In this document: positions 7,030 through 13,507 of the stretch, piece after piece
Numbering within the stretch: position 1 is the first letter of the stretch
How the letters are laid out: the number at the start of each line of letters is the position of its first letter
The notes under the pieces: generated by a model
What the model was told of the DNA's origin: nothing
Database searches by the model: none
The model's input: the letters and a program-made list of their open reading frames with translations, nothing else
Translations under genes and position numbers: made by a program
Assembly (NCBI GenBank): GCA_041552055.1
Contig: JBFELO010000114.1
Coordinates: 1-14,485 of the forward strand
Source: JBFELO01 sp041552055
GTDB lineage: Bacteria > Acidobacteriota > Thermoanaerobaculia > Thermoanaerobaculales > Sulfomarinibacteraceae
Length of the DNA: 14,485 nt
Reading direction: 5' to 3'

Positions 7030-8556
7030 ATGGTCGCAATGCCTGATGCCGACCCCTACCACGAATACAACACGGAGTTGATCGCCAACGTGCATCCACC
7101 GGACTGGGTCAATCCCGAACCGGATGGCCGGTACAACCTGGTCGTCATCGGAGCCGGCACCGCCGGTCTGGTGAGTGCAGCCGGGGCGGCCGGGATGGGG
7201 GCCAAGGTGGCTCTCGTCGAGCGTCACCTCATGGGCGGCGACTGCCTCAACGTCGGCTGCGTGCCTTCCAAGACCCTGATCCGAGCCGGCCGCGCCATAT
7301 CCGACGTGCGCTCGGCCGCGCGCTTCGGAGTGCAGGTGCCGGAGGGCACAGGAGTTGATTTCTCCGAGGTCATGGCTCGGGTGTGCCGGATCCGGGCGCA
7401 GATCAGTCCCCACGACTCGGCCCACCGGTTCCGCGACGAGTACGGGGTCGACATTTTTCTCGGCGGTGGCCGCTTCACCGGACCGGACACCGTCGAGGTG
7501 GAGGGCGCGACCCTCCACTTCGAGCGCGCGGTGATCGCCACCGGCGCCCGGGCATCGGTGCCGCCGATCCCGGGCCTCGTCGAGGCCGGCTATCTGACCA
7601 ACGAGACCGTGTTCAACCTGACCGAGCAGCCGTCTCGTCTGGCGGTGCTCGGCGGCGGCCCGATCGGCTGTGAGCTCGCCCAGACCTTTGCGCGCCTCGG
7701 CTCAGAGGTGACGATCATCGAGATGGGGGCACACTTCCTCCCCCGCGAGGACGTCGACGCCGCCTCCGTCCTTCGTGCGGCGCTCGAACGCGACGGGGTG
7801 AACGTGCGGCTCGGCACGACCCTGGAGAGAGTCGAGACCGAGGGCAGAACAAAGGTGCTCCACCTCGCGACCGGCGATCGGTCGGCGACCCTGGAGGCTG
7901 ACGCGATCCTGGTCGGCGTGGGACGCACCGCCAACGTCGACGGTCTCGGCCTCGAGACTGCAGGCGTGCGGTTCGGAGCGCGAGGCGTCGAGGTCAACGA
8001 CTTCCTCCAGACCTCGAACCGTCGGATCTACGCCGCCGGCGACGTCTGCTCGCCCTACAAGTTCACCCACGCCGCCGACTTCATGGCCCGTGCCGTGATC
8101 CAGAACGCCTTCTTCTCCTTTGCCGGCAGGAAGAGGGTCAGCTCGCTGACGATCCCCTGGTGCACCTACACCGACCCCGAGATCGCCCACGTCGGCCTGT
8201 ACGAACGCGAGGCGGAGGCAAAGGGAATCGAGGTGAGCACGTTCACGGTGCCGATGTCCGACGTCGACCGCGCCATCGCCGAGGGTGAGGACGCGGGCTT
8301 CGTCAAGATCCACGTGAAGAGGGGCGGCGACCGGATCGTCGGTGCCACCGTGGTGGCGCGCCACGCCGGAGAGATGATCTCGGAGCTGACGACCGCCATG
8401 GTCGGCGAGGTCGGTCTCGGCACGCTCGCCTCGGTGATCCATCCCTACCCGACCCAGGCCGAGGCGATCCGCAAGGCGGGCGACCTCTACAATCGCACCC
8501 GACTCACCGAGGGCCGAAGCAGGGTGCTGCGCCGCTACTTCGCCTGGCGACGTTGA
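7030..8556 (+). CDS. MerA/LPD-like FAD-dependent pyridine nucleotide-disulfide oxidoreductase
   Basis: 508 aa from ATG with CAGGGAG 6 nt upstream. Class I flavoprotein disulfide reductase layout: FAD-binding VVIGAGTAGL (38-47), redox-active CLNVGC (C72, C77), VIATGA (168-173), NAD(P)-binding LGGGPIG (207-213), second FAD contact IYAAGDVC (333-340) and a dimerisation domain with HPYPTQAE (471-478), which carries the catalytic His. A ~33-residue N-terminal extension precedes the FAD fold. It has neither the N-terminal HMA metal-binding domain nor the C-terminal Cys pair of true mercuric reductase, so Hg(II) reduction is not supported; lipoamide or another disulfide/quinone substrate is possible. 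Its natural substrate cannot be read from sequence. No partner genes are adjacent. Confidence 0.92.
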   Translation: MVAMPDADPYHEYNTELIANVHPPDWVNPEPDGRYNLVVIGAGTAGLVSAAGAAGMGAKVALVERHLMGGDCLNVGCVPSKTLIRAGRAISDVRSAARFGVQVPEGTGVDFSEVMARVCRIRAQISPHDSAHRFRDEYGVDIFLGGGRFTGPDTVEVEGATLHFERAVIATGARASVPPIPGLVEAGYLTNETVFNLTEQPSRLAVLGGGPIGCELAQTFARLGSEVTIIEMGAHFLPREDVDAASVLRAALERDGVNVRLGTTLERVETEGRTKVLHLATGDRSATLEADAILVGVGRTANVDGLGLETAGVRFGARGVEVNDFLQTSNRRIYAAGDVCSPYKFTHAADFMARAVIQNAFFSFAGRKRVSSLTIPWCTYTDPEIAHVGLYEREAEAKGIEVSTFTVPMSDVDRAIAEGEDAGFVKIHVKRGGDRIVGATVVARHAGEMISELTTAMVGEVGLGTLASVIHPYPTQAEAIRKAGDLYNRTRLTEGRSRVLRRYFAWRR

Positions 8557-8568
8557 TCCGACACGCGT

Positions 8569-8594
8569 GCGCTGGCCGCAGCCTACAGCGCTTT
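8569..8594 (+). terminator. Weak hairpin after the flavoprotein gene
   Basis: GCGCTG and CAGCGC form a 6-bp stem with an 11-nt loop, followed by only three T. A poor intrinsic terminator at best. Confidence 0.25.
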
Positions 8595-8624
8595 GCCAGA
8601 GGGCATGTTCTGAAGGGAAGAAGG

Positions 8625-8741
8625 ATGGAAAAGCTCGAAACGGTCCCCAACCAGGTCCGCGAGCACCACGGGAGCATCCTCTCGAGCCGGGATGACCTGA
8701 ACACCGGCGCCCGCCGCTCACGGCAATGGTGTTTATCGTGA
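8625..8741 (+). CDS. Doubtful 38-aa ORF
   Basis: ATG at 8625 follows a purine-rich AAGGGAAGAAGG. The frame gives 38 residues (MEKLETVPNQVREHHG...) with no recognised domain and ends 77 nt before the phosphatase start. The purine run touches the ATG, so SD spacing is poor. It may be a leader peptide or not a gene. Confidence 0.2.
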   Translation: MEKLETVPNQVREHHGSILSSRDDLNTGARRSRQWCLS

Positions 8742-8817
8742 TCATCGAGGATAATCCTTGGATCGAAGCGGCCAGGTCTCGTCGAACGAACCCATGGGTA
8801 ACCGAGAAGGAGGCTGT

Positions 8818-10392
8818 GTGCACGCCGACAATCGAGTGATCTCCAGTCCCGAACCGGAACACCAGGCGAACGCCGGCCGGGCATCAGTGACCGCAGCCGC
8901 CCTGGATGCCGCCCGATACCGCCTTGCCGCGACCCGGCTCCGGATGTCGCCCCTGTGGGCCGAGATCACCGGGTTCGCGCGATGGCTCGAGGATGATGCG
9001 CTGCCGGATCGTTTGGAGACCGTCCAAATCCGGTTGGAGGACGGCGGGCCAACGATTCTCGGTGACTCGGACCGACAACCTGCCGGCAGCTGGAACCGGC
9101 TGTGGGGCTTCCTCCGCGGTGTCGGCATCCGTGAGCTCGAGCTGGATCCGCGCCTCGAGAGTAACCAGGTGGTCGACGTCCTCACTCTGATCTACGCCGA
9201 ACGGCGGGCGTTGCACGACGGCTGCGGGCCGCGGCGACCGTCACACCCCGCAGCGCGCGTTCTGTCACCGGATGGACTTGACCTGGCCTGCACCGTGACC
9301 CGTCTGGACAGGGGTCGGCTGACGATCTCCTACAGCTATTGCATGACGCAATTCAGCCGGCTGGTCAAATGGTTCAAGGAGCGCCAGACACACCTGCGCG
9401 ACCATCGCGCCCTGTTTCGAGCGGCGCCCCGTTACGCCGTGCTGGTCGGGATGGGCCCACTGGCCGTCTTTCTGCTGTATGCGCTCCACGTGAACTGGAT
9501 GCTGCTGCTGGTCTCCAGCCTGCTGGGTTCGGCGGCCATGTTCGGCGCCACCTACGTCTTCTTCATGACCGTAGGCAGTCTGGAGTACGACAACGAGGAG
9601 AAGTCCCACACTCTCAAGCAGGTCAACGCCCAGCTCAAGGTGTACAACGACAGGATCCGTTCCGACATGGACCGGGCACGCATCGTCCAGCAACGGCTGC
9701 TGCCCGACCTCGGCGCTATGCCTCTGGCAGATCGGCTCGAGTGGGCTGCGAGCTTTGTGCCCCAGGAGCAGGTGGGCGGCGACTACTTCGATGCCTCGCC
9801 GACGACGCAGGGCCACGTGGCGGTAGTTTTTGCCGACGTCAGCGGTCACGGCCTGGGTGCCGCACTGGTCACCGCCATCATCAAGACCACCTTCGAGGGG
9901 TGGTTGGAACGAGAGGACGGACTTGTCTCCTTCGTTCGGCTCCTCAACCGACATCTCTTCGAATTCACGCCGCTGCAGAGCTTCGCCGCCGTGGCGGTGG
10001 GGATCTACGACCCTGACCTGCGCACGTTCTGCTACTGCAACTGCGGCCACAGTCCGTACCCCTACCTGATAGCAGCGGCGGACAGGGAACTCCACCCCCT
10101 CGATGCCGCCCAGGAGATCATCCTCGGGGTCGACCCCGAGATCGATCCGCAACCCGCCACTGTCAACCTCGAGCGCGGGGACACGCTGCTCTTCGCGACC
10201 GACGGGATAACCGAGGCGCGAGACAAGGACGACGAAGAGTTCGACGAGGCAAGGCTCGAGCAGTACCTCGCAGGCCACCGCGAGGTGCCCCTGCGGAGCC
10301 TGGTGAGCGGTCTGGTGGACGCGGTGCAGCAGTTCACCGGTGGGGCCGAACAGGGGGACGATCAGACCATATTCGCCGTGCGCGTGCGCTGA
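8818..10392 (+). CDS. Membrane-anchored SpoIIE/RsbU-type PP2C serine phosphatase
   Basis: 524 aa from GTG at 8818, chosen because AAGGAGG (8807-8813) lies 4 nt upstream; the frame is open further back to 8758 without an SD. Residues 1-~185 form a soluble N-terminal region with no family I recognise. Two membrane helices follow (~206-225 and ~227-253), then a linker typical of these enzymes (RARIVQQRLLP, 286-296) and the SpoIIE phosphatase domain: GGDYFD (320-325), FADVSGHGLGAALV (338-351), NCGHSPYP (408-415), LFATDGITEA (458-467) and GDDQT (513-517). The Asp residues of these motifs bind Mn/Mg. Such enzymes usually dephosphorylate an anti-sigma antagonist (STAS) in partner-switching control; no STAS or anti-sigma gene is adjacent. 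The input signal is presumably sensed by the N-terminal or membrane part. Confidence 0.92.
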   Translation: MHADNRVISSPEPEHQANAGRASVTAAALDAARYRLAATRLRMSPLWAEITGFARWLEDDALPDRLETVQIRLEDGGPTILGDSDRQPAGSWNRLWGFLRGVGIRELELDPRLESNQVVDVLTLIYAERRALHDGCGPRRPSHPAARVLSPDGLDLACTVTRLDRGRLTISYSYCMTQFSRLVKWFKERQTHLRDHRALFRAAPRYAVLVGMGPLAVFLLYALHVNWMLLLVSSLLGSAAMFGATYVFFMTVGSLEYDNEEKSHTLKQVNAQLKVYNDRIRSDMDRARIVQQRLLPDLGAMPLADRLEWAASFVPQEQVGGDYFDASPTTQGHVAVVFADVSGHGLGAALVTAIIKTTFEGWLEREDGLVSFVRLLNRHLFEFTPLQSFAAVAVGIYDPDLRTFCYCNCGHSPYPYLIAAADRELHPLDAAQEIILGVDPEIDPQPATVNLERGDTLLFATDGITEARDKDDEEFDEARLEQYLAGHREVPLRSLVSGLVDAVQQFTGGAEQGDDQTIFAVRVR

Positions 10393-10469
10393 GCCGGTGC
10401 TCACGGACCTTGTGGAATCTCAGCGTGACCCTCGGGTGGTGCGCGTCCGTCTCCAGCAATCTTCACGAC

Positions 10470-10508
10470 CCTGGCTGTAACCGTCTGCCGAGGGTCTGCA
10501 CAGCCAGG
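10470..10508 (+). promoter_or_regulatory. Long-range hairpin upstream of the bufferin operon
   Basis: CCTGGCTGT (10470-10478) and ACAGCCAGG (10500-10508) are perfectly complementary over 9 bp and enclose a 21-nt loop, ending 10 nt before the SD of the DoxX gene. It may be an operator or a leader RNA stem. No clear promoter is seen in 10393-10469. Confidence 0.4.
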
Positions 10509-10528
10509 ATCAACGAATGGAGGTCAGT

Positions 10529-11041
10529 ATGGATTTCAGAGAGACAGTCACTCGAGTGAACGGTCTGGTGAAACGCGTCACCGAGACGGTTGGTTTCGTC
10601 GTACCGCTGGCGACGCGCATCGTCCTCGGCCTCGCCTTCTTTCAGGCCGGCACGGGCAAGTTCCGGAACTTCGACAACGTTGCTGGCTTCTTCGATTCGT
10701 TGGGGATCCCGTTCCCCACCTTCAACGCCGGCCTGGTGGCGTCGATGGAGACGGTGGGGGGGATCATGCTCATTCTCGGGCTGTTCACCCGCTTCTTCGC
10801 CGGCGGGCTGACCGTCACGATGGTCGTGGCCCTGTTGACCGCACACGGTGCCGAATTCCTCGCCTCCTGGAGCCGCGCGGCGGAGACGTCTCCCACCGAC
10901 ATCACCGCATTCACGTTCCTGCTCTTCCTGCTGTGGCTGGTGTTCTACGGCGCCGGCAGGCTCAGCCTCGACGCCGTGCTGCGCCGTCGGTTGCAGCTCG
11001 AACCTCGGGCCGCCGGCGAGTCGAGCTCGGTCGCGGCCTGA
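10529..11041 (+). CDS. DoxX-family membrane protein of the bufferin operon
   Basis: 170 aa. The start is ATG 10529, because GGAGG (10519-10523) lies 5 nt upstream and would fall inside the coding sequence if the in-frame ATG at 10517 were used. Four hydrophobic helices (~25-42, 66-87, 89-106 and 126-145), LGLAFFQAGTGKFRNFD (33-49) and a Gly-rich GGIMLILGLFTRFFAGG (77-93) fit the DoxX family. DoxX proteins are common members of bufferin (gig/buf) operons. Their task there is not settled; a redox role at the membrane, perhaps supporting the precursor modification or disulfide/thiol state, is inference. It is followed after 139 nt by the precursor gene. Confidence 0.88.
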   Translation: MDFRETVTRVNGLVKRVTETVGFVVPLATRIVLGLAFFQAGTGKFRNFDNVAGFFDSLGIPFPTFNAGLVASMETVGGIMLILGLFTRFFAGGLTVTMVVALLTAHGAEFLASWSRAAETSPTDITAFTFLLFLLWLVFYGAGRLSLDAVLRRRLQLEPRAAGESSSVAA

Positions 11042-11180
11042 AGTCGACGCGGTCGTGATCGGTAACCATTTTCGTGCGGACCGGCAAGAACAGTCGACTT
11101 CTATTGAGACGAAGACTCAGTCAGAAACACACGAAGACGGACGGATCCAAAGAACCGAAGAACCGAAGAAAGGGGCAGGC
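11042..11180 (+). promoter_or_regulatory. Purine-rich leader of bufA2
   Basis: The gap before bufA2 ends in a purine-rich stretch with a tandem GAACCGAA repeat (about 11152-11168) and AAAGGGG before the ATG. Such unstructured A/G-rich leaders favour high translation, in keeping with a precursor peptide needed in excess. A separate promoter cannot be identified with confidence. Confidence 0.35.
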
Positions 11181-11621
11181 ATGAACTCGAAGGTCAAGAG
11201 AGTGTTGGTCAACGCGGCCATGGCGGGGATGATCGCGGGCGTCGGCGCCATGACACCGGCGGTGGGGTCGGCGTCGCCCACCGGCCCGGGTATGAGCCAG
11301 AACAGCTGTGGCGGCAAGGACGGCTGCGGCGGCACGTCGGGGTTCGAGGCCGAAAACTCGGAGCGCCACGCCTGCAAGGGCATGAACGAGTGTAAAGGCC
11401 AGGGCAACTGCAAGTCGGGCGACAACGGCTGTGCCGGCAAGAACTCGTGCAAGGGCCAGGGCGGTTGCGCGTCCGAGGACGCCAAGCACGCCTGCAAGGG
11501 TCAGAACGACTGCAAGGGGCTCGGCGGCTGCGAGTCGGGCGACAACGGCTGCGCAGGCAAGAACTCGTGCAAGGGCCAGGGCGGATGCAAGGTTCCCGTC
11601 GAAGAAGGGACGGCTGCCTGA
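11181..11621 (+). CDS. bufA2: BufA2-type bufferin precursor (Cys-rich periplasmic RiPP metallophore)
   Basis: 146 aa. Residues 1-~31 are a signal peptide (MNSKVKRVLVNAAMAG..., with a GSASP cleavage-like site). The mature part has 14 cysteines (43, 49, 65, 71, 77, 84, 90, 96, 105, 111, 117, 124, 130, 136), mostly six residues apart, in CKGxNxCKGxGxC and NGCAGKNSCKGQGGC units. Residues ~63-97 and ~103-137 are two copies of one 40-residue unit. This matches the BufA2 family, whose Cys residues are substrates for the MNIO enzyme encoded next door; in bufferins generally, Cys become 5-thiooxazoles and the product binds copper in the periplasm. Which of these 14 Cys are modified, and the metal bound, are inferences. 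It has no aromatic or catalytic residues suggesting an enzyme. Confidence 0.9.
   Translation: MNSKVKRVLVNAAMAGMIAGVGAMTPAVGSASPTGPGMSQNSCGGKDGCGGTSGFEAENSERHACKGMNECKGQGNCKSGDNGCAGKNSCKGQGGCASEDAKHACKGQNDCKGLGGCESGDNGCAGKNSCKGQGGCKVPVEEGTAA
11384..11587 (+). repeat. 120-bp tandem duplication inside bufA2
   Basis: The stretch TCGGGCGACAACGGCTG starts at 11414 and again at 11534. The similarity extends over about 100 nt either way at a fixed 120-nt offset, with AAGAACTCGTGCAAGGGCC identical in both copies. It is one codon-in-frame duplication of 40 residues. Confidence 0.85.
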
Positions 11622-11636
11622 GGATCGATTTGAGGG

Positions 11637-11666
11637 GCGGGCCCCGAGGGCATTCTCGGGGCCCGC
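11637..11666 (+). terminator. Perfect 12-bp hairpin between bufA2 and bufB
   Basis: GCGGGCCCCGAG and CTCGGGGCCCGC pair perfectly around a GGCATT loop, 15 nt after the bufA2 stop. There is no U-tract, so full termination is unlikely. In RiPP operons such a structure typically lets more precursor than enzyme be made, by attenuation or by stabilising the upstream mRNA. Confidence 0.7.
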
Positions 11667-11677
11667 AACTCGTGGTC

Positions 11678-11717
11678 GTTCGATCGAGCCCTCCCAACGT
11701 GGAGGGTTGGCTCGAAC
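11678..11717 (+). promoter_or_regulatory. Second structured element upstream of bufB
   Basis: TCGAGCC (11684-11690) pairs with GGCTCGA (11709-11715) and encloses a CTCC/GGAG inner stem. CCAAC/GTTGG (from 11694 and 11706) and GTTCGA/TCGAAC (11678-11683 and 11712-11717) can form mutually exclusive pairings. It ends about 30 nt before the bufB SD (GAGGAGGAG, 11745-11753). A switch or RNA processing site is possible. Confidence 0.4.
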
Positions 11718-11758
11718 GCGATACCGTTCGACCCTATTCGGAACGAGGAGGAGTGACC

Positions 11759-12604
11759 ATGAGCGACAACCGTTGGAGTTTTCCGGATCTCGGGCTCGGC
11801 ATCGGGCTGCGCACCACCCACTACGCCCACATCCTGTCGCAGGAGCCGGAGGTTGGTTTCTTCGAGATCTTGACCGAGAATTACCTCGACACGGGTGGCA
11901 GACCGCTGCACATCCTGGATCGGATCTCCGAGCGCTATCCGGTGGTGATGCACGGCGTTTCAATGTCCATCGGCTCCACCGACCCGATCGACCTCGACTA
12001 CCTGGCAAAGGTCAAGGCGCTGGCAGAGAGGACCGGTGCGCTGTGGGTTTCGGACCACATCTGCTGGACAGGCATCCTCGGGCGCAACACCCACGACCTG
12101 CTGCCGCTGCCGTACACCGAGCAGAGCCTGCGTCACGCCGTGGCGCGCATCAGGACCGTGCAGGAGTTCCTGGAGGGGCCGCTGGTGCTCGAGAACCCCT
12201 CCACCTACCTCGAGTTCGCCGATTCGGACATGAAGGAGTGGGAGTTCGTGGCTCGGCTCGCCGAGGAGGCGGACTGCGGGTTGCTGTTCGACGTCAACAA
12301 CGTCTACGTCTCCGCCTACAACCACGGCTACGACCCGGTGACCTACATCGACGCGATTCCTGGTGACCGCGTCTGCCAGTACCACCTGGCTGGCCACACG
12401 AACAAGGGCAGCCACATCATCGACACCCACTCGGACCACGTCCTCGACCCGGTGTGGGAGCTCTACGGTCACACGCTGCGCACCGTTGGCCTGCGGGCCA
12501 CCCTGCTCGAGTGGGACGCCGAGATCCCGGCCTTCGAAGTGGTCCACCAGGAGGTCCTCAAGGCCGACGAGTGGCGTCGGCAGGAGGTGGCCCGTGCCGC
12601 ATGA
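11759..12604 (+). CDS. bufB: BufB: DUF692/MNIO peptide-modifying iron oxidase
   Basis: 281 aa from ATG with GAGGAGGAG upstream. A TIM-barrel DUF692 protein (multinuclear non-haem iron-dependent oxidase, MNIO). Conserved stretches with candidate iron ligands are VMHGVSMSIGS (H65), WVSDHICW (D99, H100), LVLENPSTY (E145), LLFDVNNVYV (D178, N180), YHLAGH (H209, H213), DTHSDHVLD (D222, H224, H227) and LLEWDAEIP (E251, D253). The start GIGLRTTHY and E36 in FFEILTENY also fit. Family members bind two or three irons and use oxygen to rearrange Cys side chains of a precursor peptide; here the substrate should be BufA2 in the cytoplasm before export. It overlaps bufC by 11 nt, so the two are made together. 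Full length, with no missing key motif. Confidence 0.95.
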   Translation: MSDNRWSFPDLGLGIGLRTTHYAHILSQEPEVGFFEILTENYLDTGGRPLHILDRISERYPVVMHGVSMSIGSTDPIDLDYLAKVKALAERTGALWVSDHICWTGILGRNTHDLLPLPYTEQSLRHAVARIRTVQEFLEGPLVLENPSTYLEFADSDMKEWEFVARLAEEADCGLLFDVNNVYVSAYNHGYDPVTYIDAIPGDRVCQYHLAGHTNKGSHIIDTHSDHVLDPVWELYGHTLRTVGLRATLLEWDAEIPAFEVVHQEVLKADEWRRQEVARAA

Positions 12605-13454
12605 CGCACCGAACCCGAGACCCGAGCTCGACCGCCTGCAGCGCTGGATGCAGGAGGTGATCGTCCACCCCGGCACGATCGCGCAGGCCATCGCCTCGCC
12701 CGGGGCGGAGCGGGAGATCCCGTCAGAGAAGCTCGCCGAGGTGGTGCTGCCGTCGCACTCCCTGAGCCCGGCCGAGCGTGTCGGCGTCTACCACGGTATG
12801 TACCTGATGCGAATGGAGGAGGCGCTGGCGGCCGACTACCCGGTGATACGGCACTTTCTCGGGGATAAGACCTTCAACGATCTGGTGCGGGAGTACGTTC
12901 AGAGCCACCCGTCGCGCAGCTACACCCTGAACCGACTCGGTGACCACCTGCCGCGGTTCTTCGCCGATCGGACCGAGTGGCCGCAGGCCGAGTTCCTGCG
13001 CGACCTTGCTCGGCTCGAGCTCGCCATGACCGAGGCCTTCGACGAGCAGGAGTTCTCCGTGCTCGGCGGCGAGGAGCTCGCGGCGGTGCCTCCCGAGCAC
13101 TGGGAGCACGCCCGCCTGCGCCCCATCGCCGCCCTGCGGCTGCTGCCGCTCAAGTACTCGGTGGTTCCCCATCTCGAGGCCTATCACCGTGACCGGCCGA
13201 GCCCGACCCCGCGCCGGCGGGCGACGTGGATTGTGGTGTACCGCCGCGACTACTCGGTGCTGCGGCTCGAGCTGAGCCGCGCCGAGCACGATCTGCTCCG
13301 GACGCTTATCGACGGCGTCCCTCTGGGAGAGGCGCTGGCCGCCGCCGCGGACCAGAAGTCCGCCCGCAAGCAGGACCGGGTCTTCCGCTGGTTTAAGACC
13401 TGGATTGCCGAGGGGTTCTTCACCGGCGTCGACGTGAGTTCGCCTGCCGTGTGA
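12594..13454 (+). CDS. bufC: BufC: DUF2063 partner of the MNIO enzyme
   Basis: 286 aa. I choose GTG at 12594, inside the bufB end, because AGGAGG (12582-12587) is 6 nt upstream; the frame stays open further back but only as an antiparallel-composition shadow of bufB. The N-terminal DUF2063 domain (~13-105) is clear: LQRWMQEVIVHPG (15-27), ERVGVYHGMYLMRMEEALAADYPVIRHFLG (61-90) and FNDLVREYVQSHP. The C-terminal half (~170-286) is the usual less conserved domain ending in RVFRWFKTWIAEGFF. Family knowledge places this protein in a complex with the MNIO enzyme, recognising the precursor; older annotations call it a putative DNA-binding protein. Last gene of the operon. Confidence 0.92.
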   Translation: MPHDAPNPRPELDRLQRWMQEVIVHPGTIAQAIASPGAEREIPSEKLAEVVLPSHSLSPAERVGVYHGMYLMRMEEALAADYPVIRHFLGDKTFNDLVREYVQSHPSRSYTLNRLGDHLPRFFADRTEWPQAEFLRDLARLELAMTEAFDEQEFSVLGGEELAAVPPEHWEHARLRPIAALRLLPLKYSVVPHLEAYHRDRPSPTPRRRATWIVVYRRDYSVLRLELSRAEHDLLRTLIDGVPLGEALAAAADQKSARKQDRVFRWFKTWIAEGFFTGVDVSSPAV

Positions 13455-13507
13455 GCACTCGACTCACAGGACGACGGTGTCGTCTGACGAGGCTCGTCCC
13501 CTCGTCA
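13451..13507. terminator. Three tandem hairpins between converging bufC and the DUF3179 gene
   Basis: GTGAG/CTCAC (13451-13467), GGACGAC/GTCGTCT with a GGT loop (13469-13485) and TGACGAGG/CCTCGTCA (13485-13507, 8 bp) lie back to back. The last includes the stop codon of the minus-strand gene. No U-tract follows on either strand; a two-way, structure-based 3' end is likely. Confidence 0.45.

Noticed and set aside
7030..8556. True mercuric reductase (merA)
   Set aside because: No HMA domain, no C-terminal Cys pair, and no merR, merT or merP nearby.
9265..10404. 379-codon minus-strand frame antisense to the SpoIIE gene
   Set aside because: The plus strand encodes all catalytic SpoIIE motifs; the antisense translation has no domain and no SD.
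10477..11067. GTAACC boxes (10477-10482 and 11062-11067) as ECF sigma-factor -35 elements for the buf genes
   Set aside because: No matching -10 element lies at the expected ~16-nt spacing, and the same hexamer also occurs upstream of the SpoIIE gene (around 8798).
11384..11587. CRISPR-like or intergenic repeat array
   Set aside because: The repeat is an in-frame coding duplication inside bufA2 with only two copies.
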